DNA from: Cryptomeria japonica
Taxonomy: Eukaryota; Streptophyta; Pinopsida; Cupressales; Cupressaceae
DNA: 64,000 nt
Reading direction: 5' to 3'
NCBI RefSeq assembly: GCF_030272615.1
Contig: NC_081414.1
Location: 656,282,292-656,346,291 of the forward strand
Shown here: positions 23,151-34,524 of the stretch, piece by piece
Numbering within the stretch: position 1 is the stretch's first letter
Layout of the letters: every line of letters begins with the position of its first letter
Notes under the pieces: generated by a model
Databases searched by the model: none
What the model was told of the DNA's origin: nothing
Seen by the model: the letters and a program-made list of their open reading frames with translations, nothing else
Translations under genes and position numbers: made by a program

Positions 23151-23510
23151 CCAACACTCTGGAATGCGCATGGGCTCCATGGAAAGTTACACGTCTTCGA
23201 TATGCAATGTGTTCCAATCAAGAACATGGGTCATGTCCTCGATTATGCTGGTTACGACCACTTTTTAGGACATTTTGAAGCCTCTAAATCCCTCAAAATT
23301 AAGTTTAAACACTTTATCGCACCCCTCCAAAATGGAAATTTTAATATCTTCAAAACCGGTTGTGATCTTGCGACGAAACTTTACCGGAATGCTTATCTAA
23401 CCAACAAGAAGCTTCAGGGATAATTTTGCACCATTTTGTGCTCAAATGAAAACTTACTATAAATAGTAACCTAACATAAATGCAAGGTTGAGACACCATT
23501 TTTCCCAACA
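23151..23510. other. Unassigned segment between gypsy tail and copia 3' LTR
   Basis: This 360-bp block includes most of a 97-codon plus-strand ORF (23130-23423) that I do not recognise. It interrupts both neighbours: the gypsy pol stops at 23150 and the copia 3' LTR stops at 23511. It may belong to a further element or mark a deletion joint. Confidence 0.4.
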
Positions 23511-23837
23511 CATTTGATCATTCCCAAGATAAATGGTTATCTTCACGCACCAAAACCACTTTGAAACTCATCACGTAGAACATCATACATGGCATCTTCA
23601 TCTCTGATCATCACAACCGATTCACCAAGCTCCATCGGTTGGGGTTCTGCTTCTCAACTGGTTAGGGTTATTGGTTGACCACTCTACTTCAAATGCCAAT
23701 ACTAGTTTCCATCACTTATTTACTACCAGTTGCATTACTGCATCAGTACCGGCTGCAATACAACTCCATTACCTGTTACTATTGACATAAATGACAACAC
23801 TATACTTCATCAATGCAATATTCACTTAATGCCAACA
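23511..23837 (-). repeat. Copia-1 3' LTR, truncated
   Basis: It starts (minus) TGTTGGCATTAAGTG after the PPT-like CCAAAGGGGCAGAT and aligns with 29410-29733 of the 5' LTR. The shared part stops abruptly at CATTTGATCATTCCC; about 1.08 kb is missing. Confidence 0.8.
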
Positions 23838-24166
23838 ATCTGCCCCTTTGGCATTGATGACAATACAAATATCAACCCTTTGATTGTGATGATTGGGAGT
23901 AAACACATACACAGTCATAGGAATCCTAGTTTACATTTTTTCATATACTCTCCTTCAACTGTATCTTCATGTCTTCAGCTGATAATTGGCTATTCAATCA
24001 TATACAGTTCTTCTCCCACTTTAACAACAATGCCAAAGTGAAGGGTAACCATTCCATGCTTCACCGATCTACAACAAGTTGCTCCCGCTATGGAGTAGCT
24101 CCACTCTACACCAATCCATCTTCAATATTTTCAATAAGCTCAGGGATTGATGTCTTCCACATCTGC

Positions 24167-25766
24167 TTAATTGACTTCATGTAGGGGTACAACCCCTAGC
24201 TTACCTCTAAGATACTCAAACGTAGCCAGTAGGAAGAGGTTTAGTAAAGATATTGGCTAGTTGTTCTTTAGTAGATACATGCTCCAGTGACACATCTTTA
24301 CTTTGCACTTTCTCTCTCAAGAAATGATACTTCAGCTCAATATGCTTTGTCCTAGCATGCAACACTGAGTTCTTAGAAATGTTTATCACACTGGTGTTAT
24401 CACAGAAAATCCTTACCAGTTCTGATAGCTTCAACTTGAAACCTTCCAAGATGTATTTCATCCAGATTGCTTGGGTACAATTCATATATGCTGCAACATA
24501 TTCAGCTTCTACAGTTGATTGAGAGATATAACTTTGTTTCTTGCTGCTCTAGGACACTAGTCTTCCTCCAAGAAAGAATGCTCCTCTGGTTGTACTCTTC
24601 CTATCATCAACATTGCCTACCCAGTCTACATCTGCATAGAATTTTAAATCAAAGTCTCCTGCATATGGATACCATAATTCATAATCAATTGTGCCTTTCA
24701 GATATCTAAAAATTCTTTTGGCTGCAACCATGCGTGTCTCCCTCGGGCTTTTCTCAAATATGGCAACCAATCCTACTGCATGAGCAATGTCTGGTTTGTT
24801 GTGGATAGCATAATGTAGTTTACCTATCATTGACCTGTACTCCTTTTCATCCACTCATGCAGAATCATCCTCCTTAGATAGTTTACAACTTGTAACCATT
24901 GGTGTTCCAACTGGTCTACAGTCTCCCATTCCAAAACTCTTCAATACTTCTTTCACATATTTGGACTGTGTGATGAAAATACCTTCCTTCATCTATTGGA
25001 TTTGCATACCTATGACAATTTTTATCTCACCTACTAGTGACATCTCAAACTCATTCTTTATCTCATTAGCAAAGTCATGACACATATTATCATTTCCTCC
25101 AAAAATGATATCATCAACAAATACCTCACTTACCAGTATCTTATCTCCTTCTGACTTGAGATATATGTTACTGTCTTCACTGGTTCTCTGAAATCCTATC
25201 TTCACCAAGTGAGATTGCAATCTTTCATACCATGCTCTAGGTGCTTGCTTTAGTCAATATAATACCTTATGTAATTTGCACACCATGTCCTTTTCTACAG
25301 TTAAAGCATAATCATCTAGTTGTTCAATGTAGACTTCCTCTTCCAATATTCCATTTAGAAATGCTAACCTAACATTCATCTGATATACTTTGAATCCTTT
25401 GTATGGTGCAAATGCAAGTAGAGTCCTTACTCCTTCCAATCTTCCAACTGATGCAAATATCTCACCATAGTCTTCACCTTCTTCTTGTGCATATCCTTTG
25501 CATACCAGTTTGGCTTTATTTCTGATCACTACTCCATCTTCATTCAATTTATTCCTTAATACCCATTTTATACCTATTACATTATTATTCTTTGGTCTGA
25601 GTACCAATGACCAAGTATTGTTCTTCTCGATCTGGTCAAGTTCTTCTTCCATTGCATTGATCCAGACTTCATCTACAAATGCTTCTTCTGTAGTTCTAGG
25701 CTCAATGGTGGAAATCATACAGGAGTTCTCTCTAAGCCTTGTTCTAGTTAGCACACCTACATTCAT
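24167..25766 (-). pseudogene. Copia-1 reverse transcriptase and RNase H
   Basis: The RVT_2 domain starts near 25766 (VWINAMEEELDQIEKNNTW, IGIKWVLRNKLNEDG, KLVCKGYAQEEGEDY). The catalytic box FVDDIIFGG is at about 25125-25100. The C-terminal part (YRSMIGKLHYAIHNKPDI, RIFRYLKGTIDYELW) leads to RNase H (YADVDWVGNVDDRKSTT, FCDNTSVINISKN, EQLANIFTKPLP). The final stop is at 24167-24169 after VVPLHEVN. Breaks include a stop at 25251-25256, a CTAG stop at 24549 where copia RNase H normally has Trp, and a frameshift near 24230. Confidence 0.9.
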
Positions 25767-25848
25767 GTCTCCAATAATCTAATTGGGGCTATGATTGAGT
25801 CTAACATACCTTGGAATAATATGATCTTGATTCCCATCTAATTGGGGC

Positions 25849-25850
<2 letters not shown>

Positions 25851-25880
<30 letters not shown>

Positions 25881-26005
25881 CTTCTTCTTCTTCTTCTTCT
25901 TCTTCTTCTTCTTCTTCTTCTTCTTCTTCTTCTTCTTCTTCTTCTTCTTCTTCTTCTTCTTCTTCTTCTTCTTCTTCTTCTTCTTCTTCTTCTTCTTCTT
26001 CTTCT
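25851..26005 (-). repeat. (TTC/GAA)n microsatellite, about 51 units, within copia-1 pol
   Basis: An uninterrupted CTT repeat of 155 bp lies in frame between integrase and RT. On the coding (minus) strand it reads GAA and would add about 51 glutamates (after ESVNVEEE). It sits in the variable linker where copia proteins tolerate changes. Confidence 0.97.
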
Positions 26006-27230
26006 ACATTAACACTTTCAATGATGTTCTTGGTCTGGTTGTTGTAACACTTGTAAACTTTCCTCTTGGTGGAGTAACCAAGAAATATGCCTTCATCACT
26101 CTTGGCATCAAACTTACCAACATAATCACCTCTTTTGATAAAACATCTGCTACCAAACATCTTAAAGTAACTGACATTAGGTGATCTACCATACCAGTAC
26201 TCATAGGGAGTTTTATCCTTACCTCTTTTAACCAGTATCCGGTTCATTGTGTAAACAACTATGCTGATAGCTTCTCTCCAAAATTTCTTAGCTACACCTC
26301 CTTGAATTAGCATAGTCCTAGCAGCTTCAACAACTGACCAGTTGTTCCTTTCTGCAATACCATACTACTATGGTATTCTAGGTGCAAAAAGCTACCTCTT
26401 AATTCCATTGTATTCATAGCATCTAGCGAATTCCTCTGAAGTAAATTCACCACCTTGATCAGTTCTTAAGCACTTTATCTTCTTTCCACTTTCATTTTCA
26501 ACTAAGGCTCTGAATGCCTTAAACTTGCTAAATGCTTCTGTCTTGTCTTTCAAGAATGTGACCCACATCATCCTTGAGCAATCATCACTAAAAATCATGA
26601 AATACCAATCACCTTGAATACTTCTAGTCCTCATTAGTCCACAAAGGTCGGTATGAACCAAATCTAGCAAATGTTCTACTAAGAAAGATTTCCTCTTGTA
26701 GGCAGAGGATGTCATATTCCATAACTAACATTCCTTGCACAAAGCATTCACCAGTTTGTCCAACCGTGGCAAGCCTCTTACTGATTTGGACTTAGTGACT
26801 TTTACAATGTTATCAAAATTTACATGACAGAATCTTCGATGCCAAAACCAACTATCTTCTACTTTTGCAATTAAAAAATTGTTGACTTTAGAACTTAAAT
26901 GAAACAAGTTACCTCTAGTCTATTTGCTAGTTGCAATCAGTTCACCTTTGCTTCCATAAATCTTCCAGACTCCATTCTTGAATTCTAGTGGGTAACCTTT
27001 GTCATTGAGTTGATCAACAGTCAAAAGATTGTGTTTCAGTCCTTCAACCCAGTAGACGTCATCTGCATTGCTTTTACCATTCAAAGAGATGGATCCTTTC
27101 CCTTTTAGCATGCAGGGTGAATCATTCCCAAATCTCACAACACCTCCATTAAACTCTCTCAAAGTAAGAAACTTACTCCGGTCACTGGTCATGTGGTGTT
27201 AACAACCACTATCTATAATTCAATCATTAG
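26006..27230 (-). pseudogene. Copia-1 protease end and integrase
   Basis: The protease active-site region (IIDSGC, then HHMTSDRSKFLT) is at 27190-27230, with a stop inside and one just upstream. The gag-pre-integrase block follows (LKHNLLTVDQLNDKGYPLEF), then the HHCC zinc-binding part (FWHRRFCHVNFDNI, LVNALCKEC; 26907-26725). The integrase core keeps DLVHTDLCG, FSDDCSR and RTDQGGEFTSEEF (26715-26392). The C-terminal part (KTPYEYWYGRSPNVSYFKMF) runs to the microsatellite. Frames are interrupted at 26920, 26725 and about 26370. Confidence 0.85.
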
Positions 27231-28259
27231 AACTATCCATGCGAGAAACTAATTCCTTCTGGTCTAATGTGTCTTCTTTAATAGAAACAAAGACAATGTC
27301 CTCATTTGCATCTTCCTTAGATTTCTCATCTGTAATTCCTCCATCCATTGCAATGAGACAATATCTTTTACCTTTGCCTTTATACTTCTTATACTTCTCA
27401 TGTTTTCGCTCATTATCTCCATTAGAAAAGTTAGCAGCAATATGCCCAATCCGGTTACATGCAAAACACTTCAAAGGCAATTTACCTCTGTTCTTACCAG
27501 TACCTCTGGGTAACCACTTGGCCAACAATGCTTCAAGATCAATCAAACTATCTTCATCATCTACCTCTCTACTGGATCTAGACTCATGGCTGTAACTCAC
27601 TTCTCTGATTTTCCTTACCGGTGAGGTTGAAACTGGGGCTCTAAATGCAGATTCTGATCTCTGAACATTTCCATCAAAAGCTTTTAATTCAAATGTAGTT
27701 AATTTACCAATGATGGAGTCAAGAGTTACCTTTGTTTTCTCAATAGACTTGAGTTCCTAAATGGCTGCAACTCTGATAGCATAGACCGTTAGAAGGGTTC
27801 TCAACACCTTGCTAACCACTATGGTATCATCCACTGTATCTCCAACACTTTTGTTTGCTCCATCTCCTTGATCCTCTAACCATATTGTTGAATGTTTTCA
27901 CCTTCAGCCATCCACATATCATCAAATTTACCTCTCAGACTCTCTTCTTTGACAATCTTAACATGCTCCTCACTGCTATAGATATCTTCCAGTTTCTTCC
28001 ATACTTCATAGGCAGTCTCCAATTCATGGACATCAACATACTCTAAATCGAACAAGGAGCTGATAATGGCCTCCAATGCTTGATTATTCTCATGTTTCTC
28101 CTTCTTTTGATCATCTGACAAGATCCCACTAGGCAAGCTATATTTAGTAACAACATGTTCCCAATATTGACTTCCCAAGCTCTTGATATAGATCTTCATC
28201 CTATCACTCTAGATTTTGTAGTTTTCCCTATTGAACTTCAAACCTTCTTTCTTCATCAT
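27231..28259 (-). pseudogene. Copia-1 gag
   Basis: The ATG at 28259 gives MMKKEGLKFNRENYKI, then a CTAG stop where Trp is usual (FNGENYKIWSDRM-type start), then MKIYIKSLGSQYWEHVV. The UBN2-type middle (ETAYEVWKKLEDIYSSEEH, ESLRGKFDDMWMAEGENI) is clear. The zinc knuckle CFACNRIGHIAANF at about 27475-27430 has Phe in place of the last Cys. Gag would form the particle; this copy cannot. Confidence 0.8.
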
Positions 28260-28315
28260 GTTCTCCTAGATATTTTCATCAAGCTATTAGGCTTAAACAC
28301 AAGAGGACCTAAAAT

Positions 28316-28327
28316 GATCTAATACCA
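28316..28327 (-). other. Copia-1 primer binding site (initiator tRNA-Met type, degenerate)
   Basis: The minus strand reads TGGTATTAGATC two bases after the LTR end; the usual copia PBS is TGGTATCAGAGC, so there are two changes. Confidence 0.7.
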
Positions 28328-28329
28328 AT

Positions 28330-29733
28330 TGATAATATGATGAAACAGTAAGGATCCGGTCAACTACTGAGATGGGGGGTGGTGAATCAGTAGATAGAAA
28401 ACAAACTAACTTTCACCAAACTTAATCCCAACTCAGAAACAATTTGCTAAACGAACTGGTTTAGACACTATATCAAAAACTACAACTGCATTGTCAAACT
28501 TTACCGGTTGACCAAAACATCAATGATACAATGTAACAAATCTGAAACTCACATACTATTTAACCAAAACATTAAACCACAAGTTACAAACATCAATAAT
28601 AGATCATTTTAGATCACTTTCAGTCATCTAAACATATTTTCTAGGTAGATTTACCAGTTAATCATATCAACCATTTCAAAACACATCCACAAAATCATTC
28701 ACCACTTGACACAATGATTTTTCACGTGGAAACTGAAATGGGAAAAACCACAGTGGGATGAATACCCACAAGTATTTTGAACTCTTCTAAAGTTCACCCT
28801 GTTAGGACCCAAGTGTTGTTAGAAGCTTATAAAATAATGTCCTGTTAAGAACAGATCCGGTCAGGGACCACTCGATTAAGGGATTGACTACAATACCCCG
28901 TTAAAGGCAGTACCCTGTTAGGAGTAACCTTGGTAGAGGATTTGAAATCCAAGCTAATGGATCACTTGGTTAGAGGATTTAAACAACACGAATCCTGTTA
29001 AAGCTTACCTAGTTAAGGGATTTAACTATTGTAATGGTTAGAGAACAATAGGTTCTTTGTTGATCTGGTAATAGCACTATCTTTCTTAATCAAATCCTTT
29101 TTTGCTCCTATCTTCCTTCACAACATTCTACAAACACTGCTTTTGATTTGACAACAATCACACTACCACACTCAACCAAATTGCCAAAACAATTACAAAC
29201 AACTCATCGACCTTAAATAGAAATACAATATGTCAGTAACACATCACAAAATCTACAAATCTCATAGAGATTACAAACATATCAGATCATTCATAACTGT
29301 TGGATTACATAGCAATCAACTACACATTGTTCAAGACAACTTCAACCACTCTTGGATCACCTTACATTGGATCTTGTAGCTCATCACGTGTTTTCCACTC
29401 CATGCTATGCATTTGATCATTCCCAAGATAAATGGTTATCTTCACACACCAAAACCACTTTGAAACTAATCACGTGCAACATGCATATGTGGCATCTTCA
29501 TCTCCGATCATCATTTGATCATAGATTATCACAAGCGATTCACCAAGCTCCATCGGTTAGGATTCTTCTTATCAAGTGGTTAGGGTTACCGGTTGATCAC
29601 TCTGCTTCAAATTCCAATACCAGTTTCCATCACTGCTTTACTACCAGTTGCATTACTGCATCACTAACGGTTGTAATACAACTCCATTACCGGTTACTAT
29701 TGACATCAATGCAATCTTCATGCAATGCTAACA
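28330..29733 (-). repeat. Copia-1 5' LTR
   Basis: On the minus strand it starts TGTTAGCATTGCATG and ends ATTATCA just before the PBS; length about 1404 bp. Its first 324 bp match the truncated 3' LTR. Positions 28795-29045 hold degenerate repeats of the type CCTGTTAGGA / GGTTAGAGGATTT. Confidence 0.8.
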
Positions 29734-30046
29734 CAATGATAAAACATTTTTTCTTAATATATAATGCCAAGAGTGATATAAATTCATATTTAAGATCATT
29801 TATTATCACATGAGTATAATTTTTATATGAAAAAAATTCTTGGTTAATTATTTCTATGAAATTTTAAGGGTTATGTGCTATAGAATGGTGTTTCTACTAC
29901 CCTTTTGGGAATCAAAGGGTGAATGCCATTTTACTTGATTTCCTTCCCTTTTGTGTATGCTAACTCTTTTAAAATCATCACTTATAACCAATATGAGATA
30001 GTCTAAGTAAGTTTCCCATGAGTCAAATTTCTTCTAAATATTTGCT
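29734..30046. other. No recognised feature
   Basis: AT-rich DNA between copia-1 and LINE-C. I see no gene or repeat in it. Confidence 0.5.
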
Positions 30047-30064
30047 TGTGCCATTACCAATGTT
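30047..30064. repeat. LINE-C target-site duplication, copy at the element's 3' end
   Basis: TGTGCCATTACCAATGTT is identical to 34525-34542 over 18 bases. The pair bounds LINE-C exactly and proves insertion by target-primed reverse transcription. Confidence 0.93.
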
Positions 30065-30239
30065 TTTGATTAAGTAAAAATAGGTTTTAAGGGACCCGAA
30101 ACCCAATTACATTCGAAAGATATTCAAGAAGGAAACAAAACAAGACAGCTGCAAAAGACCAACAGAAAAACCAGCAGCAGAGACAAGGATAGCAAGAGGC
30201 CAGCAAGAAATTGACCCCAAGCCTAGCATTACAAGAAAA
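30065..30239 (-). other. LINE-C 3' UTR and terminus
   Basis: On the minus strand: pyrimidine-rich tract, CTTGCTGGCC, GGGTCCCTTAAAACC, CCTATTTTTACTTAATC. It matches the LINE-A 3' UTR in order and in several blocks. Confidence 0.75.
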
Positions 30240-31841
30240 TTAAAAACTCTTCATAGATTCCTCAACATTTTGCACCAAGAGAATCATTGCCTTGGCTGCT
30301 TCCCTCAGGTCATTGTTTTCCTATACAATCTGATTCTCTTTCATTTTCGTGTCCTTCTCAGCAGTAGTCTACCTAGTTCTGCGCCTAGGGTTTTGGTGGG
30401 TTAGGCTGGAAGTTGGAGCATCTTCTATAATTACTAGGTTCTTCTCCTGGTTTTTCTTTTCTAGATGATCCACCAATGCATTCATATTCTGGGAAGAAAC
30501 TTTAAGGACCTAGAGGCTGTGGTTCATAAGGCTTTTCAATGCTTTCTCATTACGGGCCATCCGGGTGTTGACATTGTCTTTGTCCTCCTCCACCTATTCT
30601 TTCATGGTTTTAATAACATCCTCCAAATGTTTCAGGTCGCCTTTTATCAGATCTTTCTCCAACCAATCCTCCATCTCCATTTCCTCCTCCGCTTCACTGT
30701 TTTCTGTATCCTCATTCTGTTTCCCAGAGTCAGACATCTTAATCAGCTTGTTGATCTTATCTTCCAGCTCCCTTTGCTTACCCTGCATGCTGGTGATGTT
30801 TTCAACAACCCACTTCTAGAAATTGAAGAATTCAAGGGTGCAGTTGTGGGCGATGTCCAAGATGGTTTCCGTAGAGTCCTTGCTTTGTTCAGTCTCCTCA
30901 GCGTTAGGGTTGTCACCCTCCTTAGGATTCAGAGCCTCATTCTCGCTTTCCGAACCCTTAGGGTTGGAGTGAGGGTTCTGAGAATTTCCCCCTTCCTCCC
31001 CTTCACCATAGTTCTCATCCTTGTTTGGCTCCATTTCAGTATCAGTATCCTTATCCTTTCCCTCTTCTTCATCACAATGCACGTCCTTTTCTTCATGCTC
31101 AGTTTCAACTTTCCTTTTTTTATGGGTAGGGGTGTTGGGCTGATCCCCATTCGAATAAGAGTCTTTGCATTTCTCAGATATATGAGCATTGATGATCAAA
31201 GGATGATCCTTGGTTGCCCTAGCCTTATCCTTAATATGTTCATAAATAAGCAGAATGAGTCCCTGGTGAGCTAAAGGATAGGAACTGGGCTTTCTATCGT
31301 AGTCGGCAAGGCTCTCGTTTAGAGAGGAGGCTAAATAGAAGGGCAAGGAAATTTTAGCCCCATGGCAGAAATGGTTCAAGATAGAGAAATGATAATTATA
31401 ATTTTTTGTAAATCTGCCATCCACAGTCAGATATTCCATTAAAGCCCTAAGAACTTTTTGTCAAAAAGGCTTTACCTGTTGGGGGGTGTAGTAGGATATG
31501 TTGTCCTTCTTTGCAAGGTTGCCCTTCTCATCCTTCGTCTTCGGGAAATTTTTGAAAGCCTCAGCAGCATACTTCCGATCCCTATAGAATTTAGTCCCCT
31601 CCATCTTGAGTCCTGTGACCTCTGCAATCAAATTTTCATCGATTTGCCAAATCTCCCCAAATAGGGTAGCCCTGTTGTTGCTCTAGCTTTTAGCAAAACC
31701 ATAAGACACAGAGTTTCTGCTACCATGAAACTTCTCCATATAATCAGTGAAGTCGTGTCTGTGGAGCCTTCTCCAAACCTTTCTTTCGCTCTTCCAATTC
31801 TCACAACCTAGAGGCTCATTCCTGTTTAGGTTACCGCCCAT
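30240..31841 (-). pseudogene. LINE-C ORF3: unrecognised LINE-associated protein, 533 codons
   Basis: From ATG 31841 (MGGNLNRNEPLG) to TAA 30240 the frame is constant and broken only by stops, so it was recently one long ORF. First comes a conserved region shared with LINE-A: KVWRRLHRHDFTDYMEKF, then ENLIAEVTGLKMEGTKFYR, YYTPQQVKPF and VDGRFTKNYNYHFSILNHF with LPFYLASSLNESL. A nuclear-signal-like HKKRKVE and a very acidic stretch follow (31130-30850), then coiled-coil-like sequence (QRELEDKINKLIK, then EDWLEKDLIKGDLKHLE). Stops occur at 31683, about 31465, 30816, 30591 and others. In this copy the frame is also open upstream into the RNase H tail. I know no named family for it; RNA or chaperone roles are guesses. 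Confidence 0.65.
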
Positions 31842-31844
31842 TCT

Positions 31845-34524
31845 GATTTCCAAGTAAAGATACTCTCTGCTGCAGTTCTCAATCCGTAGATAAAACTCTG
31901 AAAACTTGTTATTTCTAGATTCCCTATGTAAAGAATCTTTCGCAGTTTTGAAGTTGCTACTCATGTTCACACAAACCCAGCTATTATTACTATTATCTTT
32001 CGCACACATATGATCTTGGTTATGATGCTGAGAAACATTCATCATCTGACAGTTAATCCACCCCCAAAATTTGTCATTGGTACTCGTTCCCCAGAAATAA
32101 ATCATGAGATTAACTTGATCCATTGATGCGATCAAAGTATATAATTGCTCTTTAATCTCTCGTTTGATGTGAGTTTCTCCAATATATTTTACATCCTTCT
32201 CCAAATTGACCCCTTCATTGGCTAGGATATCCGCAACCTTATTGCCCACTCTAAAGGTATGAGTTATACTAATGCTAACATAGTTATTTAGGATATCTTT
32301 AGCATTTTTAATTATATTGGTAATATTCCAAGAAACAGAGCTAGTACCTTTAAGGGCTTGTATGATGTTTAAAGAATCCCCTTCAAGCCAAATTTTTTTT
32401 GAATTTGAATTCCTGAGCTAGCTGGAGGCTCTTTAGCATTGCCAGAGCTTCAGCCACATGGTTATTTTGGGTCCCAAAAGGAGAAGCAAAAGAAACAATG
32501 CAAATTCCTTGAGCATTTCTAATAACTCCCCTTCCACCAGCCTTTCCAAGTTTCCCTTTAGCCGCCCCATCAAAATTAACCTTTATCGAGTCATAATCAG
32601 GAAACCTCCAAACAATGTTATCTCTCTTCTTCTTCTTTTCTGATCTATAGACCTTATGCATTAGGTTCCATTTAGTAAAGATGTCTTTTTCCATATCATT
32701 CATATCTGTAGTAGACCATTGCTGATTATTCTTGTGAGGAATGTTGATGTTCTCTTTAATAGCCCTGCATATTTTTTCAAAGACCACCTGAGTATTACAC
32801 TTAGCTTCCCTAAATATCTTATTATTCCTTTCTTTCCAAATGCCCCAGCATATCATGGGGAGGGTCAAAGACCATAGGTTCTTGATGATTTGGCATTTGG
32901 TTGGAAAATTCCATTGCTAGATGATATCCTTGATGCTCTTGTTCATGACCCAGTTAATTTTCTACTTTTCCCACATTTTGCACCAAATATCCTAGGTGAA
33001 CGAGCAATGGAAAAATAGGTGATCAACTGATTCCCCCTCCTTCTGACAAAGCTCACATCTATTAGGGAATTTGAAACCCCTTCAGATTAAATTATCAAGA
33101 GTAAGGGTGCTATTATGAGAAGCAAGCCAAAAGAAAATGTTGACTTTAGGGATCAGAATGTTGTTCCAAACTTTACTCCAAATGGGATTGCTGGTTTGAG
33201 AGAAGGTGTTTTTATAGGTAGAAGCAACCATAAATTCACCTTTAGGGTCACTTTTCCAGAGGAAAACATTATCATAGCCTTTGTTAGGGGAAAAGGACAA
33301 TAACTCCTTCTAGAGAGAGGAAAATCCAGAATGGAGGTCATCAAGCCTAACCCACTTATTCTCCTTCCAATAGTCACATACCATAAGCCCAAACCTCCTT
33401 TTACACTCTTCAATAATTTGACTGTTGTTTTGATCATAAAGGGCTTCATTCTTCATCTAGGGGTCTTCCCAAAACCTTATTCTGTCACCTTTTCCAAGGA
33501 CCCATCTAGCCCCAACTTTTGCCACTTTTGTAAATTTGGTAATACTATTCTAGATGAAGGATCCAATAGGGATATCTTCAGAGTTAAGGATCCCTTGGAT
33601 AGTCTGATTCTGAATGTATTTGTTAAACCAAATTTGATTCCAATCTTTCTTAGTGTCATAGGCTCTCCATAACTGTTTAGCAAGAAGAGCTTTGTTAAAG
33701 GTTTTTATAGCTTTAATCCCCAGCCCTCCTTTGTTCTTTGGTCTACACACTTTGTCCCAGGCAACCAAAGGTATTCTCTTTTTTTCTTCCACTCCTGACC
33801 ATAAAAATCTCTTTTGGATTCTTTCCATAGCTTCAACAAATTTAGCCAGAATACCAAACAGGCTGAGGGCATAAACAGGGAGATTTTGAAGAGTAGCTTG
33901 AAGGAGCTGCATTTTCTCGGCCTGAGATAACATTGAGCCTTTCCATCCAGCAAGTCTTTTATTAATTTTATCAATAAGCATATTCCAAAAGGAATTTGGG
34001 GGAGCTAACCCTAAAGGAAGGCCCAGATAGGTGGAAGGGAGCATTTCCACTTTGCACCCAATAATGTTAGCAATTTTTTGTTGTCTTGTGATCGGAGTAT
34101 TGAGGAAGTACATAGCTAATTTGTCCCAATTAACTTGCTGACTAGTTGCCAAGGCATAGGAGTTAAGAGCTGTTTTGAAGGCATCAACCTCCTTGACCGA
34201 AGAATATCCCATGAGGATAGTGTCATCAACAAACTGTTGATGAGTGCAAAAAACATTAGCAAGGAAGGTTGAAGACCTTTGATATTTTTGCTTTGTTTCA
34301 ACTTATGAATCAATCTGCTCATACTTTCAGCCAATATGGTAAAAAGGATAGGAGATATGGGATCTCCTTGTCTTATCCCTCTTAAAGTTTTAAAAAAGTT
34401 TGTTGGAGATCCATTAATCAGAATAGAAAACATAGGAGTAGTGATCAGTTCTCTGATTATTTTGATAACCTTATCATCAAAACAAAAATCCCCCATGATT
34501 TTAAAGAGAACATCCCACTACCAA
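31845..34524 (-). pseudogene. LINE-C ORF2: partial RT, zinc finger and RNase H
   Basis: The copy starts in the RT palm: FSILINGSPTNFFKTLRG, IRQGDPISPILFTILAESM, then after a frameshift near an A run at about 34247 the active box FVDD (34233-34222). The thumb (STYLGLPLGLAPPNSFWN) and KNKGGLGIKAIKTFNKALLAK follow. zf-RVT is CELCQKEGESVDHLFFHC near 33060-33010. RNase H opens NFDGAAKGKLGKAGGRG near 32575, shifts at an A8 run at about 32393 and ends GNKVADILANEG at about 32220. From 34212 to 32393 the frame is single, with stops at 33550, 33310, 32992 and 32917, all CTAG. Confidence 0.9.

Larger units (their letters stand above)
23511..29733 (-). mobile_element. Copia-1: degenerate Ty1/copia retrotransposon
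   Basis: It has the copia gene order on the minus strand: 5' LTR, initiator-Met-type PBS, gag, protease, integrase, RT, RNase H, PPT and 3' LTR. The 3' LTR keeps only its first 327 bp of about 1404, so no TSD can be tested. Every gene is broken by stops or shifts. Confidence 0.9.
30065..34524 (-). mobile_element. LINE-C: 5'-truncated L1-type LINE with extra ORF
   Basis: The element is about 4.46 kb, flanked by the 18-bp TSD. It begins inside the RT domain, so it is 5'-truncated. It then has thumb, zf-RVT, RNase H, ORF3, pyrimidine-rich 3' UTR and the ending CTTAATCAAA, with hardly any poly(A). It is the same family as LINE-A by protein motifs, gene order and 3' end. Confidence 0.93.

Noticed and set aside
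30465-31274. 269-codon plus-strand ORF, hydrophobic
   Set aside because: It is the antisense of LINE-C ORF3; the acidic coding stretch reads as Leu/Phe-rich on the opposite strand.
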